The notes under the pieces are model-generated. The model saw only the letters and a program-made list of their open reading frames with translations. It did no database searches and was not told where the DNA came from. From Ampelocalamus luodianensis (taxonomy: Eukaryota > Streptophyta > Magnoliopsida > Poales > Poaceae), in contig CM070632.1 in assembly GCA_036346255.1 (NCBI GenBank), positions 32,266,657 through 32,330,656 of the forward strand: a stretch of DNA of 64,000 nucleotides. The letters are read 5' to 3'. A program made the translations under genes and the position numbers. Positions 32,305-45,460 of the stretch are shown here, piece after piece. Every line of letters begins with the position of its first letter. The stretch's first letter is position 1.

Positions 32305-33680
32305 TCCTTGCCCTCAAGGATTAAAGTTTGGAAATACCTTGGAGATGAAATCAGCATCCTCCCATGTGGCAGCAGATGGTGGTAGATTCATCCACTTAAA
32401 TAACCACTGAACGATAGGTTCGTTGTTCCTAGGTATCACCCTCCTCTTGAGAATCACTAGTGGTTCAGTTAAAATGTTTCCATCTTTGTCCATTAAGGGC
32501 AATTCTGAGGTGGGAACTGTTTTATCTCAAATATGCTTTTTCAGTTTACTCACATGAAAAACTGGGTGACTTTAACTACCCTCAGGTACCAACAACTTGT
32601 ATGCAACCTTTCCAATCTTTTCCAGAAACCTAAATGGTCCATAAAACTTGGAATGTAGCTTCAGTGAAATGTGAATTCCCAAAGCAGTGTGTCGATAAGG
32701 TTGCATCTTCAATATACCATATTCCCCACTTCAAATTCCCTTTCAATCCTATGTTGGTCAGCAAAATGTTTCATCCTGGATCTTCCTTTCTCCAATTGGA
32801 CCTTAATAGCTTCAAAAGCCATAGCCCTTCTCTGTAACATGTTTGTTGTCTCTTCAGTTGCTGAATCAGGTAACATTGCTTCAATAATTTGAGGAGGTTC
32901 CATGCCATAAAGAGCCTTAAAGGGGGTCATCCTGAGAGCAGTATGGAATGTTGTATCGTACCACCACTCAGTTTGTGATAACCAAGAATGCCATCTTCTA
33001 GGGCTTGTAAAAGTCATACATCTCAAGTAGTTTTCCAAGCATTGATTGACTCTCTCAGTTTGCCCGTAAGTTTGGGGGTGATAAGCATTGCTCAATCTCA
33101 ACCTCACTCCTAGTGCTTTGAATAATTCTTGCCATAAGGTACTAGTAAAAATCATGTCTCTATCTGCAACTATCATCGCAGGCAACCCATGCAATTTGTA
33201 CGCATGATGTAGAAATAGATCCACTGTTGTTTGTACCGTGAAAGGGTGGCTCAAGGATAGGAAATGAGCATACTTTGTAAACCTATCCACAACTACCATG
33301 ATTACATCCTTGTTTTTGATTTTGGAAGTCCTTCTATGAAGTCCATAGTGATGTGAGCCCAAGCCATTTCTGGTTGAGTCAGTAATCCAGGATATGGAAT
33401 ATTCTTATATTTATTTTTCTAGCATATTGCACATCATTTGACAAATTCAGAAACCATGACCTTCATGCCAGGCCAATGAAAATACTGCTTCATCCTTTGG
33501 TATGTGCCCCTTTCCCCAGAATGTCCTCCCAAGGCTGAGTCATGGAAGGATCTTATCAACTGACCCTTCAAATTTGTATTAGATCCAATATAAATCTTTC
33601 CTTTGTATATGATAATTTCACCATGCAATGTATAAGATGTTACTGCATTAGCATCAATCCTCAGTTTTTCCTCCAACTAT
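32305..33680 (-). pseudogene. gypsy G2 right copy: chromodomain and integrase
   Basis: Reading leftwards: an H2C2-type zinc region (HDSALGGHSGERGTYQRMKQ, 33434-33676), the integrase core with VVVDRFTKYAHFLSLSHP, ADRDMIFTS and NAYHPQTYGQTERVNQ (32709-33362), and the chromodomain end with EPLVILKRRVIPRN, VQWLFKWMNLPPSAATW and DFISKVFPNFNP. The second catalytic Asp (ADRD) and the Glu of QTERVNQ are visible. Small frameshifts separate the three parts. The terminal stop lies just before the LTR. Confidence 0.9.
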
Positions 33681-34600
33681 TTGCACTTTTCATCTCCTTG
33701 ATAACTCAACAAGACTTCATAATTCCACTAAGGAATGGCAGAGGTGATGGCCATTACTTTGTCAGTGTGAGGGACTCGAGACAATGCATCCACAGCCATG
33801 TTTTCTTTTCCTTTTCTATACTCCACTCTATAGTTATACCCGAGCAACTTAATCAAAAGTTTATGTTGTATGCCATAAATTAACTTTTGCTCATGTATGT
33901 ATTTGAGGCTCTATTGATCAGTCTTAATAATGAGACAAGATCCTACCAAGTAATGCTTCCACTTCTTCGGCGCTTCCAATATTGCCATGACTTCTTTATC
34001 ATAGATTGACATGGCTATTGCCCTAGCTCCCAAAGCCTTTCTCATAAATTAAATTGGTTTCCCTCCTTGTAACAAGGCAGCTCCTAGTCCTTGACCACTA
34101 GCATCAGCTTCTAGAACAAAAGGTTGATGAAGTCTAGTAATGTCAAAACAGGAGCTTCTGTTAATGCTGCCTTTATCCTTTCAAAGGACTCCTATTGATC
34201 CACCCCCATTGGAAAGCATTCTTTTTAAGTGCATTAAACATAGGTTTGCACAGAATGCTAAAATTCTTCACAAATCCCCTGTAGTACCCAGCCAATCCCA
34301 GAAATCTCCTCAGTTGAGTGATATTGTCAAGTAGTGGTCATTCCTTCAAAGCTTGAATCCTACTGGGATCAATGGCAACTCCACTGCCACTGATGATATG
34401 ACCTAAGTATTCGACTTGTGATTGGCCAAAGGTACACTTGCTCAATCTAGCATATAACTTGTTTTCTCTTAAGACTGATAGTATAATCTGTAAGTGCCCC
34501 TTGTGTTCCTCTAGAGTCTTGCTATATATCAATATATCATAAAAGAAAACCAATACAAATTTCCTGAGATAAGGAGCTAATAATTCATTCATTAGGGCTT
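33681..34600 (-). pseudogene. gypsy G2 right copy: RNase H and RT, cut by CACTA
   Basis: RNase H (33681-34330) is recognisable but stop-ridden. The RT end (34338-34600) reads ALMNELLAPYLRKFVLVFFY then DILIYSKTLEEHKG and YLGHIISGSG. The active site is FFYD where FFDD is required, so one catalytic Asp is Tyr. The frame is interrupted between Phe-Gln and Ala-Leu-Met by the CACTA end at 34601. Confidence 0.9.
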
Positions 34601-34818
34601 CACTACTACAAAAAGTTAATACTAGACACTTCATCACAGACGATTGACCAAAACCGTCTATATTACATGCAATCACAGACGGTTTTAGTTTAGAGACCGT
34701 ATGCATTACTGTTTGCGCTAAAAACCGTCTGTGAAGATGTACTATCAAAGACGGTTCATATTGAAAACCATCTGTGAAGTATCACAACCGGTTCTTAGCA
34801 CGAACCATCTGTGATAAT
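34601..34818 (+). repeat. CACTA left terminus and subterminal repeats
   Basis: CACTACTACAAAAA, then several copies in both orientations of ATCACAGACGGTTT / AAACCGTCTGTGA. These are typical transposase-binding subterminal repeats. Confidence 0.92.
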
Positions 34819-37505
34819 TGTAACATCCCCATATTAGGGTTTGTGTTTCAAATGTATAAAAGTGTGAGAATTTCAAAATTTTTTGTTAAAACTCTTAAGT
34901 TTGCTTTAAATTTCAAACTTTTGTCTTGAAATCTAGTTTCTTTTTGTTTTCGGAAAAATGTGTGTAAAAATTTCAGGACATGTAGAGGTAAACATCCTTG
35001 TCTAATAAATCCTTAGTTGTCTCAGCCTTTTGTTTTTAAGATTTTGGAAACCAAATTTTGGTTCCACCCCTCTTCCATGCGGCCCCACACACCACGACCT
35101 TCTTATCCAAGCGGTGCCCGAGCAACGCACCTACTTGCTATTGAGCGCACGGACACGCGCCAAGCGCCTCTCCACCGCACCTATTCCTTGCGCCAGCGCA
35201 GACTGCCCCTGGTGCTCTGGTTTTATCTACTTGACCTCTCCTCTTCCTTATCCCCTTCCCCCTTCCCATTTTTCCTTTTCTCTAGAGAGCACCGAGTCTT
35301 TCTTGGCTGCACAAGCCATCGCACCCCCCAATGTCGCCCCGGCCACTCCAGCTACCCCCGGTCGCCCCCTCTACCTTCCTCCTCCCCTCAGTCGGCGCCG
35401 TCTCCAGCGTCCCTCCCTCGACCACGCTGGCGCTACCTCGACGCCTCCCCTTCATCTCCCCATATTCCCCTTCCCCACCAAAATCCATGGTGAGCTGCTG
35501 AGCTCAAGCCGCGCTGCCCGCTCGGCCGCCGCGCGTCGCTTGTCGCCGTCGGCTCTGGATTTGGCCGCCGCATTCCATGGGTTTCCCCGGCCCGCGCCGC
35601 CGCACCTCGACATCCCGAGCGCCGTCGACCCTCCTGCCGTCGAATCCGCCCCGGAGCAGAGCTCCCGTCGCCGATCTGTGCTCCCAACGCCCGGATCTGC
35701 CTCGGCCGCCACTCCCGAGCGTCGCCGTGCCGGCCCACTTCATCTCCTCGGCCGGTCCAACGCACCATGCGTCATCGCTCTTCGGTCTTCCCCGCACACG
35801 GCAGCCACACACCACCGCCACCATCACCTCACCGCGACGCCGCCGGCTTCCACTGCTCAGCCGCCACCGGCCTCCTCAAGCCGAAGCTACTACCGGGGGA
35901 CCACCCCCCCCAGCAACTCGTTCTGGGCGTCCCCGTCGGCTCACCGACGCCTCCTCGCCGCCGACCCAGCACGCCGCCTTCGTTCGGTTTTCCCCCTGTT
36001 TCCCCTTGGTATGTCTAAAGATGTGTCTCTGTGTATGTATGACTTGGTGGGTGCATGTATGATCAACAAGGTTCATTTGTCAGGATGATTGATCAGTGGG
36101 TTAGTTGTGGATGATGCAAATTTATATGAATGGATGAACCTTTAATAGTGGAGGCCATCTAGATTAATTAGCTATTTAGAATGTGATAATAGGTTACTTA
36201 GCTAATAGATGATTCAGATAGTAGTTGATGTATTAGCTGATTCAGATAATAGTTAGTGTGCTGTTGGGTGGTGCTTACCGTCTGTGATGATAGTGGATTG
36301 CTTAAAAGGGAGTAATGCATTGAGTATTTAACCTGAGGTTAGATATTAAATTTTGATTTATGCATTTCAGAGACTGATTTAAGATAAATGGTAAGGGTAG
36401 TTGTCAGCTCACTGGACTGTTATGAACTAAATTTTCAAAGGCAAGTCTGTAGTAGTCTTGTAGTGTCGCAGATCAGTAAGTGCAGGTAGCATTGCATAGA
36501 TAGATAAGGTGATTAAGGGCTGTTAGTTCGATAATTAGTTAGCCTTATAGTATCTGTTAGTGAGCTAATTAGCTAATGAGTACTCCCAACAATAATTGAT
36601 ATGCCTAAATGTAGTTAATCAAGAAATGAACAGTGAGCCTTTTGATATGTGGGTAGAGTACCCTTAGATTAATTTGATATAACAGTTTAAGGTAAATGGT
36701 TAGTAAATCAGTTATTGATTAATTGCGAGGACCAAATCAAGTAGCTAAGAGAATTGATTTTGACTGTATGATCATCGTGGATGTATTCATAGAATGTCTG
36801 TAGAGAGTGCTTGTGAGTGCTAGGTGGCTTATTAAGGAAAACATCATCACCTAGGTATTGTTCGCCGTCATCCGTTCTCGGTAGCAAAACCCTTCGTGAT
36901 TCGAAAGCAAATCGGTGAGTCATGGCTATACCAGATAATCTCTCCCATATCAGTAACCATCGAGGAATGTTCCTGCGGATATTCTCTCTCTCCCGGTTAG
37001 ATTTATCTATTTCGCCTGCAGTAATTCTTTCATCAGCTCCTTGGTTATACTTTGTCTATAGTACTTCCTTCATTAGGTCCATATGAGTGTGTTTATCCTC
37101 ATCTGAAGCACTCTTTTCTTTCAAGATATCGTTATGTATGTTTAGTTCTGTTAAAGTAATTCTTTTTTGTTTGTAATTGGACTTATTGGACTTCATTTGG
37201 TTATTTTCAGTTGCTCTTTGATTTAATCGTATTATGCGTAATTAGATTCTGAAGCTGCGATGGGACAACAATCCCAACAAGATCGAGACCGGAATCGAGA
37301 TTATCAGAACATTGACCAGGAGGACTATCTGCGTATTGAGCATCAAAATTTTGAGCAAGGCGAGTCAACACTTTGATCATATTGATCCTATTATATTCAA
37401 AGCTATTATTTTGTTTGCAACTGTATGTATGCATGTTTTATTTGTCAAGTATTTTAGCAATTATAGGTAGCTAAACCTACTGAATGAATTCCCTAAAATT
37501 GTTCA
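34819..37505 (+). mobile_element. LTR of family C, 5' part
   Basis: Starts TGTAACATCCCC within the CACTA subterminal repeats. It has a GC-rich region (35050-36000, Pro/Ser-rich accidental frames up to 352 codons), then AT-rich DNA, and near 37370 the phrase CACTTTGATCATATTGATCC that corresponds to a similar place in LTRs A and E. It is cut at 37506 by LTR B2 (GTTCA before it). Its 3' end is not found in the expected continuation. Confidence 0.7.
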
Positions 37506-38915
37506 TGTAACAGCCCCAATGTTAGGAACAGTAATTAAATGTTTTCTGAACAGTAATGATGTACTGTTCATAGCATCACTGTTCATTTTTACAGATTGGG
37601 CATTATGTTACAAATTAAAACCTTCTTTTCCTAGCCAAAATCCAAAGTCTTTTTAAAGTTTCAGAGAAAATACAAGTTAATGCTTGTATTTTGACTGGGA
37701 AGTAATTTTATCAAAGCCTAGATAAATTATCTGGCCCAAGAATAATTTTTGTGGATCTTTAGAAATTATTTTGTCTTGGAGAAAAATATTTGGCTTTAAA
37801 TAAACCTATTCAGCTAAGGTAGTTATTTATATATTTTTATAAAGTGAAACTGTGATTTTAGAAATTTATTTGGGAATTATATCATCCCAGTAGCCTCCTC
37901 GCAAAATTTCATGATTTTACAAATTTAATTACTATTTTTAAAGCCCAGTTAAACTTTTAAATATTGGAATAGAGTCTGGTCAACTATTCCGGTCTAAACC
38001 CAGCCTTTTGCACTGTAGCGACCGAGTCTAAGTGCTTTAGGTCTAAACTGCGCAACCGGGCCGCACCCAACACGTTCGGGCACGTGCCCAAACCTCCAGC
38101 AAACGTGAGCCGTCGATTTCTTGATGGATGGTCGTGATTCGCTAAGCCACGTGGACTCTCCACGTGCGCAAAGCACTTTCCACCGTTGGATCTTCATCCA
38201 ACAGCCCTCCCATCTTAACTCAAAACTCTAACGCGCCTCCAATCCTCCGCCGTTGGATCTTAATGAACGTGCCAGATTCAATGTGTCGTTCGGGTCACCC
38301 GAACATCACATTGGATCTGAGCCATTGGATCTAATCTGGACGGTCTAGGGTGATTGTGTCGTTCGGGTCACCCGACCACAACCCAATCGCCACCGTCGAT
38401 CTTAAATCCAACCGCGCCGCTCTTTTCGTTTTTGAACTCAAGGGCGCGCATTTATTCCTGGCCGTTGGATCTCCATCCTACGGTGCCCTTCTTGATCGCG
38501 TGCGTTTAGGGCCCGATCTTCATAGGACCGTTGGATTCTAATCCAACACTCCTCTTTGAATGTAACCTTCGGGTTACCCGAAGACTCCATTAAATCTCCA
38601 CCGTTCGTTTGAGATCACATGGCCCATATTAATCGATATCGTTTAAATTCTTTTAACCCCTCTATTCATCGTAGCCGCCCATTTCTAATCGGACGGTTGA
38701 TGTTCTTCGCGTGTTAGAGTCGCGCGTGGATCATGCGCGACATTGGGACCCACATGTCAGATGTTGCCTCTCTTTCTCTTTGCCTCAGTGCGTCGCCGCC
38801 ATTTCTGTAAACAGAGGAGAGGATTTATCCAAAGATTATGCAAATAATTTTTGGATGTTTAGCCCTAAATGGACACCTCATCAACTCTAGACCCTTCTCC
38901 TTTGCCCTGTAGCTC
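37506..38915 (+). mobile_element. LTR of family B (copy B2), left part
   Basis: TGTAACAGCCCC..., parallel to B1 at 14172 through the CCGTTGGATC repeats and GAACTCAAGGGCGCGCATTT. It is interrupted at 38915 by element A (duplicated AGCTC) and continues at 54159. Confidence 0.87.
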
Positions 38916-41900
38916 TGTGAGGACCCGGAATATTTAACTAGTAACACTTAACCTCCAAATGGTTCTAGCATTACTAATTAAACATTCTAAGCCTCGATGG
39001 ACATATGCTTCCTGAATTGCAAGATATGCACATCATCACAAAATTACACATCATTTCCATACACCATACATCACTAAGTTCAACAATGACATACATAAAG
39101 TAAAGTTATTACAAAAGAGCCGACTGCCAAATAGAACAATATACAAGAAAGACAAATGAAGCAAAGGTGCCATAAGATGGCTAGAACAAAAGTCGGCCGG
39201 TTAGCCAACATAACCCACAAGGCAACCGATCAGGCCGCCAAGCTAGTCGCCCATAGCTACCACAACAAAGCTCACAAAAGTGAGGCCCTCGAGCTCACCT
39301 TCTTCCTCTGCAACAAATACATTTAAGCAAGATAACCGAGTACACAAAGGTACTCGCAAGATCGACGTGTGGAATAGCGACCTATTCATAAACTACATGC
39401 AAGCTTATTTAGGTGGAGGTTGTATGTCTCATTTTGCATAAAGCCAACTTTATTTGCAATAATGTAATACATTTAAAAGCAAGTTTGCAAATCTGTTTTG
39501 TTGTCAAAATAACAAATAAATAAAGATACATACAAGTAACCACTGGAAGTGACTATCCCAATAGTCACCACAACATAGCACTAATCCCGATTCGTACCAC
39601 CCATCAAGTTTTAATTAAAAGGTTGTAGTCTAGTTCTCACGGGCGATACGTGTGTCCATAACCTAGACGAGGCTATTCGAATAGTTTTAACCTCAGCAGG
39701 GGTGTACCAATGTACCCACACTTGAGACCGCCTTTAAGCCACAAAGCACACTACCGAAGGTATGCCGGCACGGCTAAGTCCTACGAGACATTTCCAATCT
39801 TGTGCATTAACTACGAGCCGCTCGTATGGATAGAAACCCATACGCTTACATTGCAAGCCAAAAGACAACAAATCCCATCACGGTGAAGTCTTTCGGACAC
39901 TACAATGCTCCCAACAACATCCCTCCTGCGACTCCCTGCGACTCGAAGCCAACACACTCCAAAGTACTAAGTCAAGAGAGGTCCCATACCCTCTAGTGTG
40001 GTTAGCACGCAAAATGCTCAGTACGGTGGCGCAAGTAACTCGGTCCTTAATGACCCGGGCACCATTCCAGTCACACCCAAAAGCACACCAACATACCATT
40101 GTGCCCAAGTCTAAATCCTTTTGTTTTTAGGTTTTAGTTTTCATAAATAGACATGGCACAAGGTGGAAATCATAATCATAATAAGTTTTATGTGATCAAG
40201 GTTATCGACAAGTCGATAACCGCCCATTTCTATCGGAAGCTAAGCATGGCTAAGCAATTAATTCGTAAGCTACTAAGTGACAAGAGCTCATCCACGAACT
40301 CTAATCACAGCAATAACCTAGGCTCATGGTAGTAGAGAATAATCATTTGTCTAAGGAAATGCATCTACTAGGTCAACTATTAACACAAAGTAGCAATGCA
40401 TACATATAATTTGAAATCAACATAAATACTTAAAATACTGGGATTAACATGATCAAACTGCTTGCCTTGCTGGATTTGTTCTTGCTGCAGAGGGAGTGCT
40501 CGTGTTCAATAAATCCTTCGAACCCTAACGCTAAAAGGCGATAAAACCGATAAGAACGAAGAACACCAAAAGGAACTCAACAAAGAAAGAACATCCAATT
40601 CCAATGAAATTTCCACAGCAGCTAGAGGTTGGTTTTAGACAATTTTAGAAACAAGAATCACTTTATTTGGACTAAGCATGAAAAAGTTATGGCTAAACTA
40701 AGTTCTCTCAGCCTGAAAAATCATAATTAAATTAATTTGGTTCGTTCATGACGAAAATTTCTAGAATGATCTGGAACTTGAAATTTTTATGGTGGGTAGA
40801 TATGGTTATCCTAACAACAGCAAAACTGAGTTTGCACAATTTGAAGTTGAAATGAATTAGTTATGATTTTTCTAAGTTCTAAAACTAGCATATACCACTT
40901 TTCTGGAGCATAAATAAGGACAAAGCCTAGTTCATATTAAAGCCTACCTACAAATAAATTTTACCAAGTTGAGTTTGCTCACTTTGCAATTACAGAGAGA
41001 AAGTTATGTATTTTACAAGTTTTCAATGAATTTCTAGATAACCATATCCACTAAACAAGATCATGTTTGTTTAAATCATTTTCACTACATAATAAAGGTT
41101 TAAATCCATTTTCGATTAAAGTTCATACTATAACAAAGCTACAAAGAATCGAATCATTCAAAAAGAAGCTAAATGAAAATGACAAAGTTATGCACTTTTG
41201 AAATTTGAAACAATAAAAGACTTAGAAAATTTGAGCTCTCGAGGTCCAAATGAACTGGAAGACAAATGAGAGGTCGTGGGTCGCCGATCCTTCATCGCAC
41301 GCCACGGACCTCAGCACAGCGACGGAAGACCTCCTCCCGCACTTGGGAGGTCCGACCGTCGAGATTGGATCCAACGATCACGACCGGTGCATGCACAATG
41401 CACGCGCAGGAGGTCCTCGCGCTTAACGGAGGTCGTGGACCGCCGATCAAGATCTGGCGGTCTCGAGCACTAGGGGAGGTCCTAAGAGTAAACCTACGGA
41501 GGGAGGTCTGGACGGCTAAGATCTCACGGAGGAGGTCTTCAACGGTCTAGATCTCCAGAGAAAGGTCTTTAACGGACACGATCAAGTGAGGGAGGTCCTA
41601 GGCGATCAAGATCAAACGAGGGAGGTCCTGATCGGCTGGGATTCAACCGAGGAGGTCTTGGACGGCCAAGATCTACTCGGGGAGGTCCTAAGTGACAGGG
41701 TTTTACCGGGAGGAGATCTGGAGGGCTCAGATAAGGCCTAGGGAGGTCCTGAACGGTCCAGATCGCCACGGAGTGAGGTCCTGAGACTAAGGATTTTGCA
41801 AAGGAGATCTAACGCTCAGATCTAACTCCGGGGAGGTCGTGAACGGCTAGGATTGAGCCTAAGAGGCCCTGAGCGGGGTTTTCTTTGTAAAAGGCCAGGG

Positions 41901-44064
41901 GTGGCTTTTTACAAAGAGGACCCCGAGGGTGGTCTTTGCAAAATAACCGAGGGGAGGTCTTTTTGCAAAGAGGACCTCGGTGGAGGTCCAGGGGGTGGTT
42001 TTCGCAAAATGACCAAGAGGAGGTCATTTTGCGCAGGAGTGGTCCTAGCGGCTAGGATTTAACCAGGGTGGTCCTAGACGGCTAGGATCAAATCAAGAGG
42101 GGAGGTCCTGAGGAGGGAGGTCTTTGCGGGCGTGCGAGAAGAGGTCCGACGGCTAAGATTAACCACAGAGGTCTTTAACGGTCAGATCTTCTCAGGAGGT
42201 CTAGCGGGGAGGTCTGGGCGGGGTTTTGCCGAACGACAACAGGAGCCTAAACCGATAGCACTAAATGCTCATGATTGGTAATAACAGAATCTAAAAGGGA
42301 CATTAATGTCTTCTGGATTTTAATTCTAAGCCTAAGGCCCACACGCCGGTGACACACGGCACAGTTTAAGACATGACCAATGCACCAATGATTAGCAATA
42401 AATGGGGCATTAATGTTGTCCTAAGAAAATGACGAAAACGGGAGTTTGCACCGGCAAAAATCCCGAGCGCGTTTAACGGCTTGCCGCCGGTGACAGGGAC
42501 CACGCCGGCACTAACTAAATACTGGAATGGAACCGCAATATCATCACAGAGCTAAAGGTGGCAACCTCGTCGGCGGCGACGACCTTGAACGCCGGCGAGC
42601 CGGAGATAGGCTAGGAAGGCTTACTACGAAACTACACGAGCTCTAGAAAATAACAACAAGGCTAAGGGATGGGCACCTGAGGGCAGAGAGGGGACCAGGG
42701 AGGTCGGAGGAACTTGGAGAAGGTCGACGAAGTCCGGCGGTGACGTGTTTGCCGGCGAGGAAGAAGAAGATGACCTCGACCCCGAAAAGCAGCTCCCAAA
42801 CTTCCCCACCTCTGCAATGTGAACCAAGCTAAGTTAGAGCAAGCTTGAGGTGATCAAGATGACAAAGTGACAGCCAATATAGCAATATTGAACCCCTGGA
42901 GCTCGAAGGTGGTCTTGGGGAGCTCCAAAACCCGACAATGGAGGTTTCGGGGGGGTGCTCTTGGGTGCTTGAGCTTGGGGCTCACACTCACAAACGAGGG
43001 AGTCCAAGCACAACTAAGAGCAGAGAAAGAAGAGGAGAAAAGAAGGTCTCAGGCTATTCATAGCCTGGGAGCTTGGTAATGGTGTGGACAAGACCCACTG
43101 TGAACAAAGTCCATGCTCCTGCCATGGACTTGCTAGATTTGACAAGGGCAGGTAGGTAGGGGATGACTTCACTTAGGGCTAGGCTCTGACACATTAAATG
43201 CATGGCAGAAAGAGACGTTGGGAAGGACCAAAAGTGACAGGCCACTGCTCCCAACTGCTCTGACCCTGACACACGCACGGGTGCGGGAAAACCACGATGA
43301 CCAGGGCTCGAGGAAGTCGTGAGGGAGAAGAACAGGGCTGAGGGGGAGGTCCTGGACGATCCCGATTGTCATGGGGTGGTCCTGGACGTCCCAGATCACC
43401 CGAGCAGGGGAGGTCTTTGCGGGTGAGGAGGTCCAGGGGAGGTCGTGACCGCAGGATGGAGATCCAACGACCCAAAGGAAACGAGGCCGAGGAGGTTAGG
43501 GTGGCTGGCCCGACCGAGTCCAACGGCTGGGTCGGACTCGAGTCCGAGTCGGACTCGAACCAAGGGTTCAAAATCGAGTCCCAACAAGAGCTGATCTTTG
43601 GAGAATTATTTGAGTCAGCAAACTAACTCCAAAAATTATAAAATTTTTATAGGAGCTTGCTAGCTGAGTTAATGACCTTGTGTAAATTTTACAGAGGTTT
43701 TTGTGCTATACTTTTTCCTCCAAAAATTTCACAATGTGCTGGTCCACAGTTTGACCAGAATTGAATTGGGTTTGACTGACCTCCAAAGATATTCAAACAA
43801 TTTCTAAAAATTGTGAAATTTTTCAGAGGGGTCACATACCATCCCAAGAACTCAGGAAAAATATTTCCAGGAGATTATCACAAGATGGAACAAGAATGTT
43901 TTTGAAGGATCAAGATTTGGATCAAAGACTTGTGACTTTGTATTTCCATAACTTCTTGTACAATAGTCGTTCAAGACAAACAGAAATACAAGATGTAAGA
44001 AAAAGTTTTAATTTCTACTCATTTTCTTACATTTGAAACACAAGCCTAAAATTGGGATGTTACA
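38916..44064 (-). repeat. 3' LTR of element A
   Basis: 5,149 bp, TGTGAGGACC ... GGGATGTTACA on the plus strand. Very similar to the right LTR. Differences are largely small indels and changes at CG or CCG sites. Confidence 0.95.
41260..42215. repeat. GGAGGTC irregular tandem array (left LTR)
   Basis: More than 25 units of about 30-40 bases built on GGAGGTC followed by GACGGCTAAGATC-like words. At 41883-42032 three long stem-loops sit in a row: CTTTGTAAAAGGCC/GGCTTTTTACAAAG, TCTTTGCAAA/TTTGCAAAGA and GCAAAATGACC/GGTCATTTTGC. Absent from LTR A1. Confidence 0.85.
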
Positions 44065-44065
44065 A

Positions 44066-44074
44066 CTCTCCCTT
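44066..44074 (-). other. Polypurine tract of element A
   Basis: Minus strand AAGGGAGAG next to the 3' LTR start TGTAACATCC. Confidence 0.85.
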
Positions 44075-44099
44075 ACAAGAATCTCGACTCGAGATTCCG

Positions 44100-45460
44100 C
44101 TTACTCGGAGAAGAAGGATGGATAATCGCACGCATGCGATCTTCCGCCTCCCAAGTTGCCTCATCTTCGTAATGGTTTGACCACCAACCTTAAGGAACTT
44201 GATGACACGGTTTCTTGTTCTCCGCTCAGATTCTCAAGAATACGAATGGATGCTCGCGGTAGGTCAAATTCTCCCGCACATCGAGAACCTCCAACGGAGT
44301 TTCCTCAGTTGGGACACGGAGGCACCTCTTCAGGTGTGACACATGGAACACATCATACACACCTCAAGCGTAGCCGCAGCTCCAACCAGTATGCCACACC
44401 CCAACTCTCTCGATGATGCGATAAGGCCCAACATAGCGAGGAGCCAACTTGCCCTTGATGCCAAAACGATGGCCCTTCAAGGGTGAGACTTGAGATACAC
44501 AAAGTCATTGGGTCAAAGCTCAACTCACGGCGACGGTGATCCGCATAACTCTTCCGCTCGATCGGGCCGCGCGCAGATGCTCGTGGATCAACCGAACTCG
44601 ACCTTCGCCTCATTAATCGACTCGGGCGAAAATCGCCGCCACCGCCTCTCGACCGGGCCAACGGGTTCGCATCTCTCCCATACAAGACCTCAAACGGTGC
44701 CATGCCAAGACCGGCCCGATAGCCGTTGTTGTAGGAGAACTCAAAGAAATGGTAGGCATTTCTCCCACTTCTTCCCATAGGAAAGAACACAAGCACGGAG
44801 CATATCTTCCAACACTTGGTTGACTCGCCCGCTCTAGCCATCACCGAGGATGGTAAGTCAATCAAAGTAAGACGGTGCCCATAGCCTCTTGCAATTTATG
44901 CCGTAAACGAGAGGTGAAAAGAGAACCACGATCGACACAATCGCTCGTGGCACACCATGCAAGCTCACAATGCGGATATATACAAGTCCGCCAACCGACT
45001 CACATCAATCTTTGCCCGCACCGAAGAAAATGGGCCACCTTCGTTAACCGATCAATGATGACCCACAAGGCATCCTTCCCAGAAGAAGTACGGGGCAACC
45101 CGGTGATGAAGTCCATGCCAACAGAATCCCACTTCCATTCTGGCACTGGCAAAGGCTGAAGAAGGCTCGCCGACGATGCTCGCCTTCACACGACAAAGAC
45201 ACGTCGCACTCGGCAACGAACCTGGCAATCTCGCGCTTCATTTGGGTCCACCAAAATCTCTGACGAAGGTCCTGATACATCTTGGTTGCCCTAGGATGGA
45301 TAGACAAAGGAGAGTCATGGGCTTCACGGAGAATCAAATCCCGCAATTCCACGACCTTAGGAACCACAAGACGCTGCCCAAACCACACAACGCCATGCTC
45401 ATCCTCTGAAAAGCACTTGGCTATCCCATCCTTGATGTTCTGCTTGATTTGACTCATGCC
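44100..45460 (-). pseudogene. Element A integrase and chromodomain, frameshifted
   Basis: Pieces reading leftwards: LILREAHDSPLSIHPRATKM and the zinc region near QRFWWTQMKREIARFVAECD, a core mostly lost in frame changes, FFEFSYNNGYRAGLGMAPFE with LYGRD from the C-terminal part, then a chromodomain-like end (IRILE...RNR.IK.LK..W..H.EDEATWE.EDRMRA) before the polypurine tract. The chromodomain would guide insertion into heterochromatin. Several one- or two-base losses break it. Confidence 0.85.

Larger units (their letters stand above)
25948..32570. repeat. Large inverted duplication (gypsy 3' end + LTR + flank)
   Basis: Left arm 25948-27658; right arm 28410-29731 plus 32304 to about 32570 (split by solo LTR F). 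Each arm holds the gypsy chromodomain, LTR and about 1 kb of non-LTR flank, in opposite orientation, at roughly 95% identity by eye. The spacer 27659-28409 is copia sequence. The left LTR has about 125 bp that the right one lacks. Confidence 0.88.

Noticed and set aside
35030..36088. 352-codon GC-rich open frame, a possible gene
   Set aside because: It lies inside LTR C in the GC-rich leader seen in other LTRs here. It is low-complexity Pro/Ser/Arg with several overlapping frames equally open and no recognisable domain.
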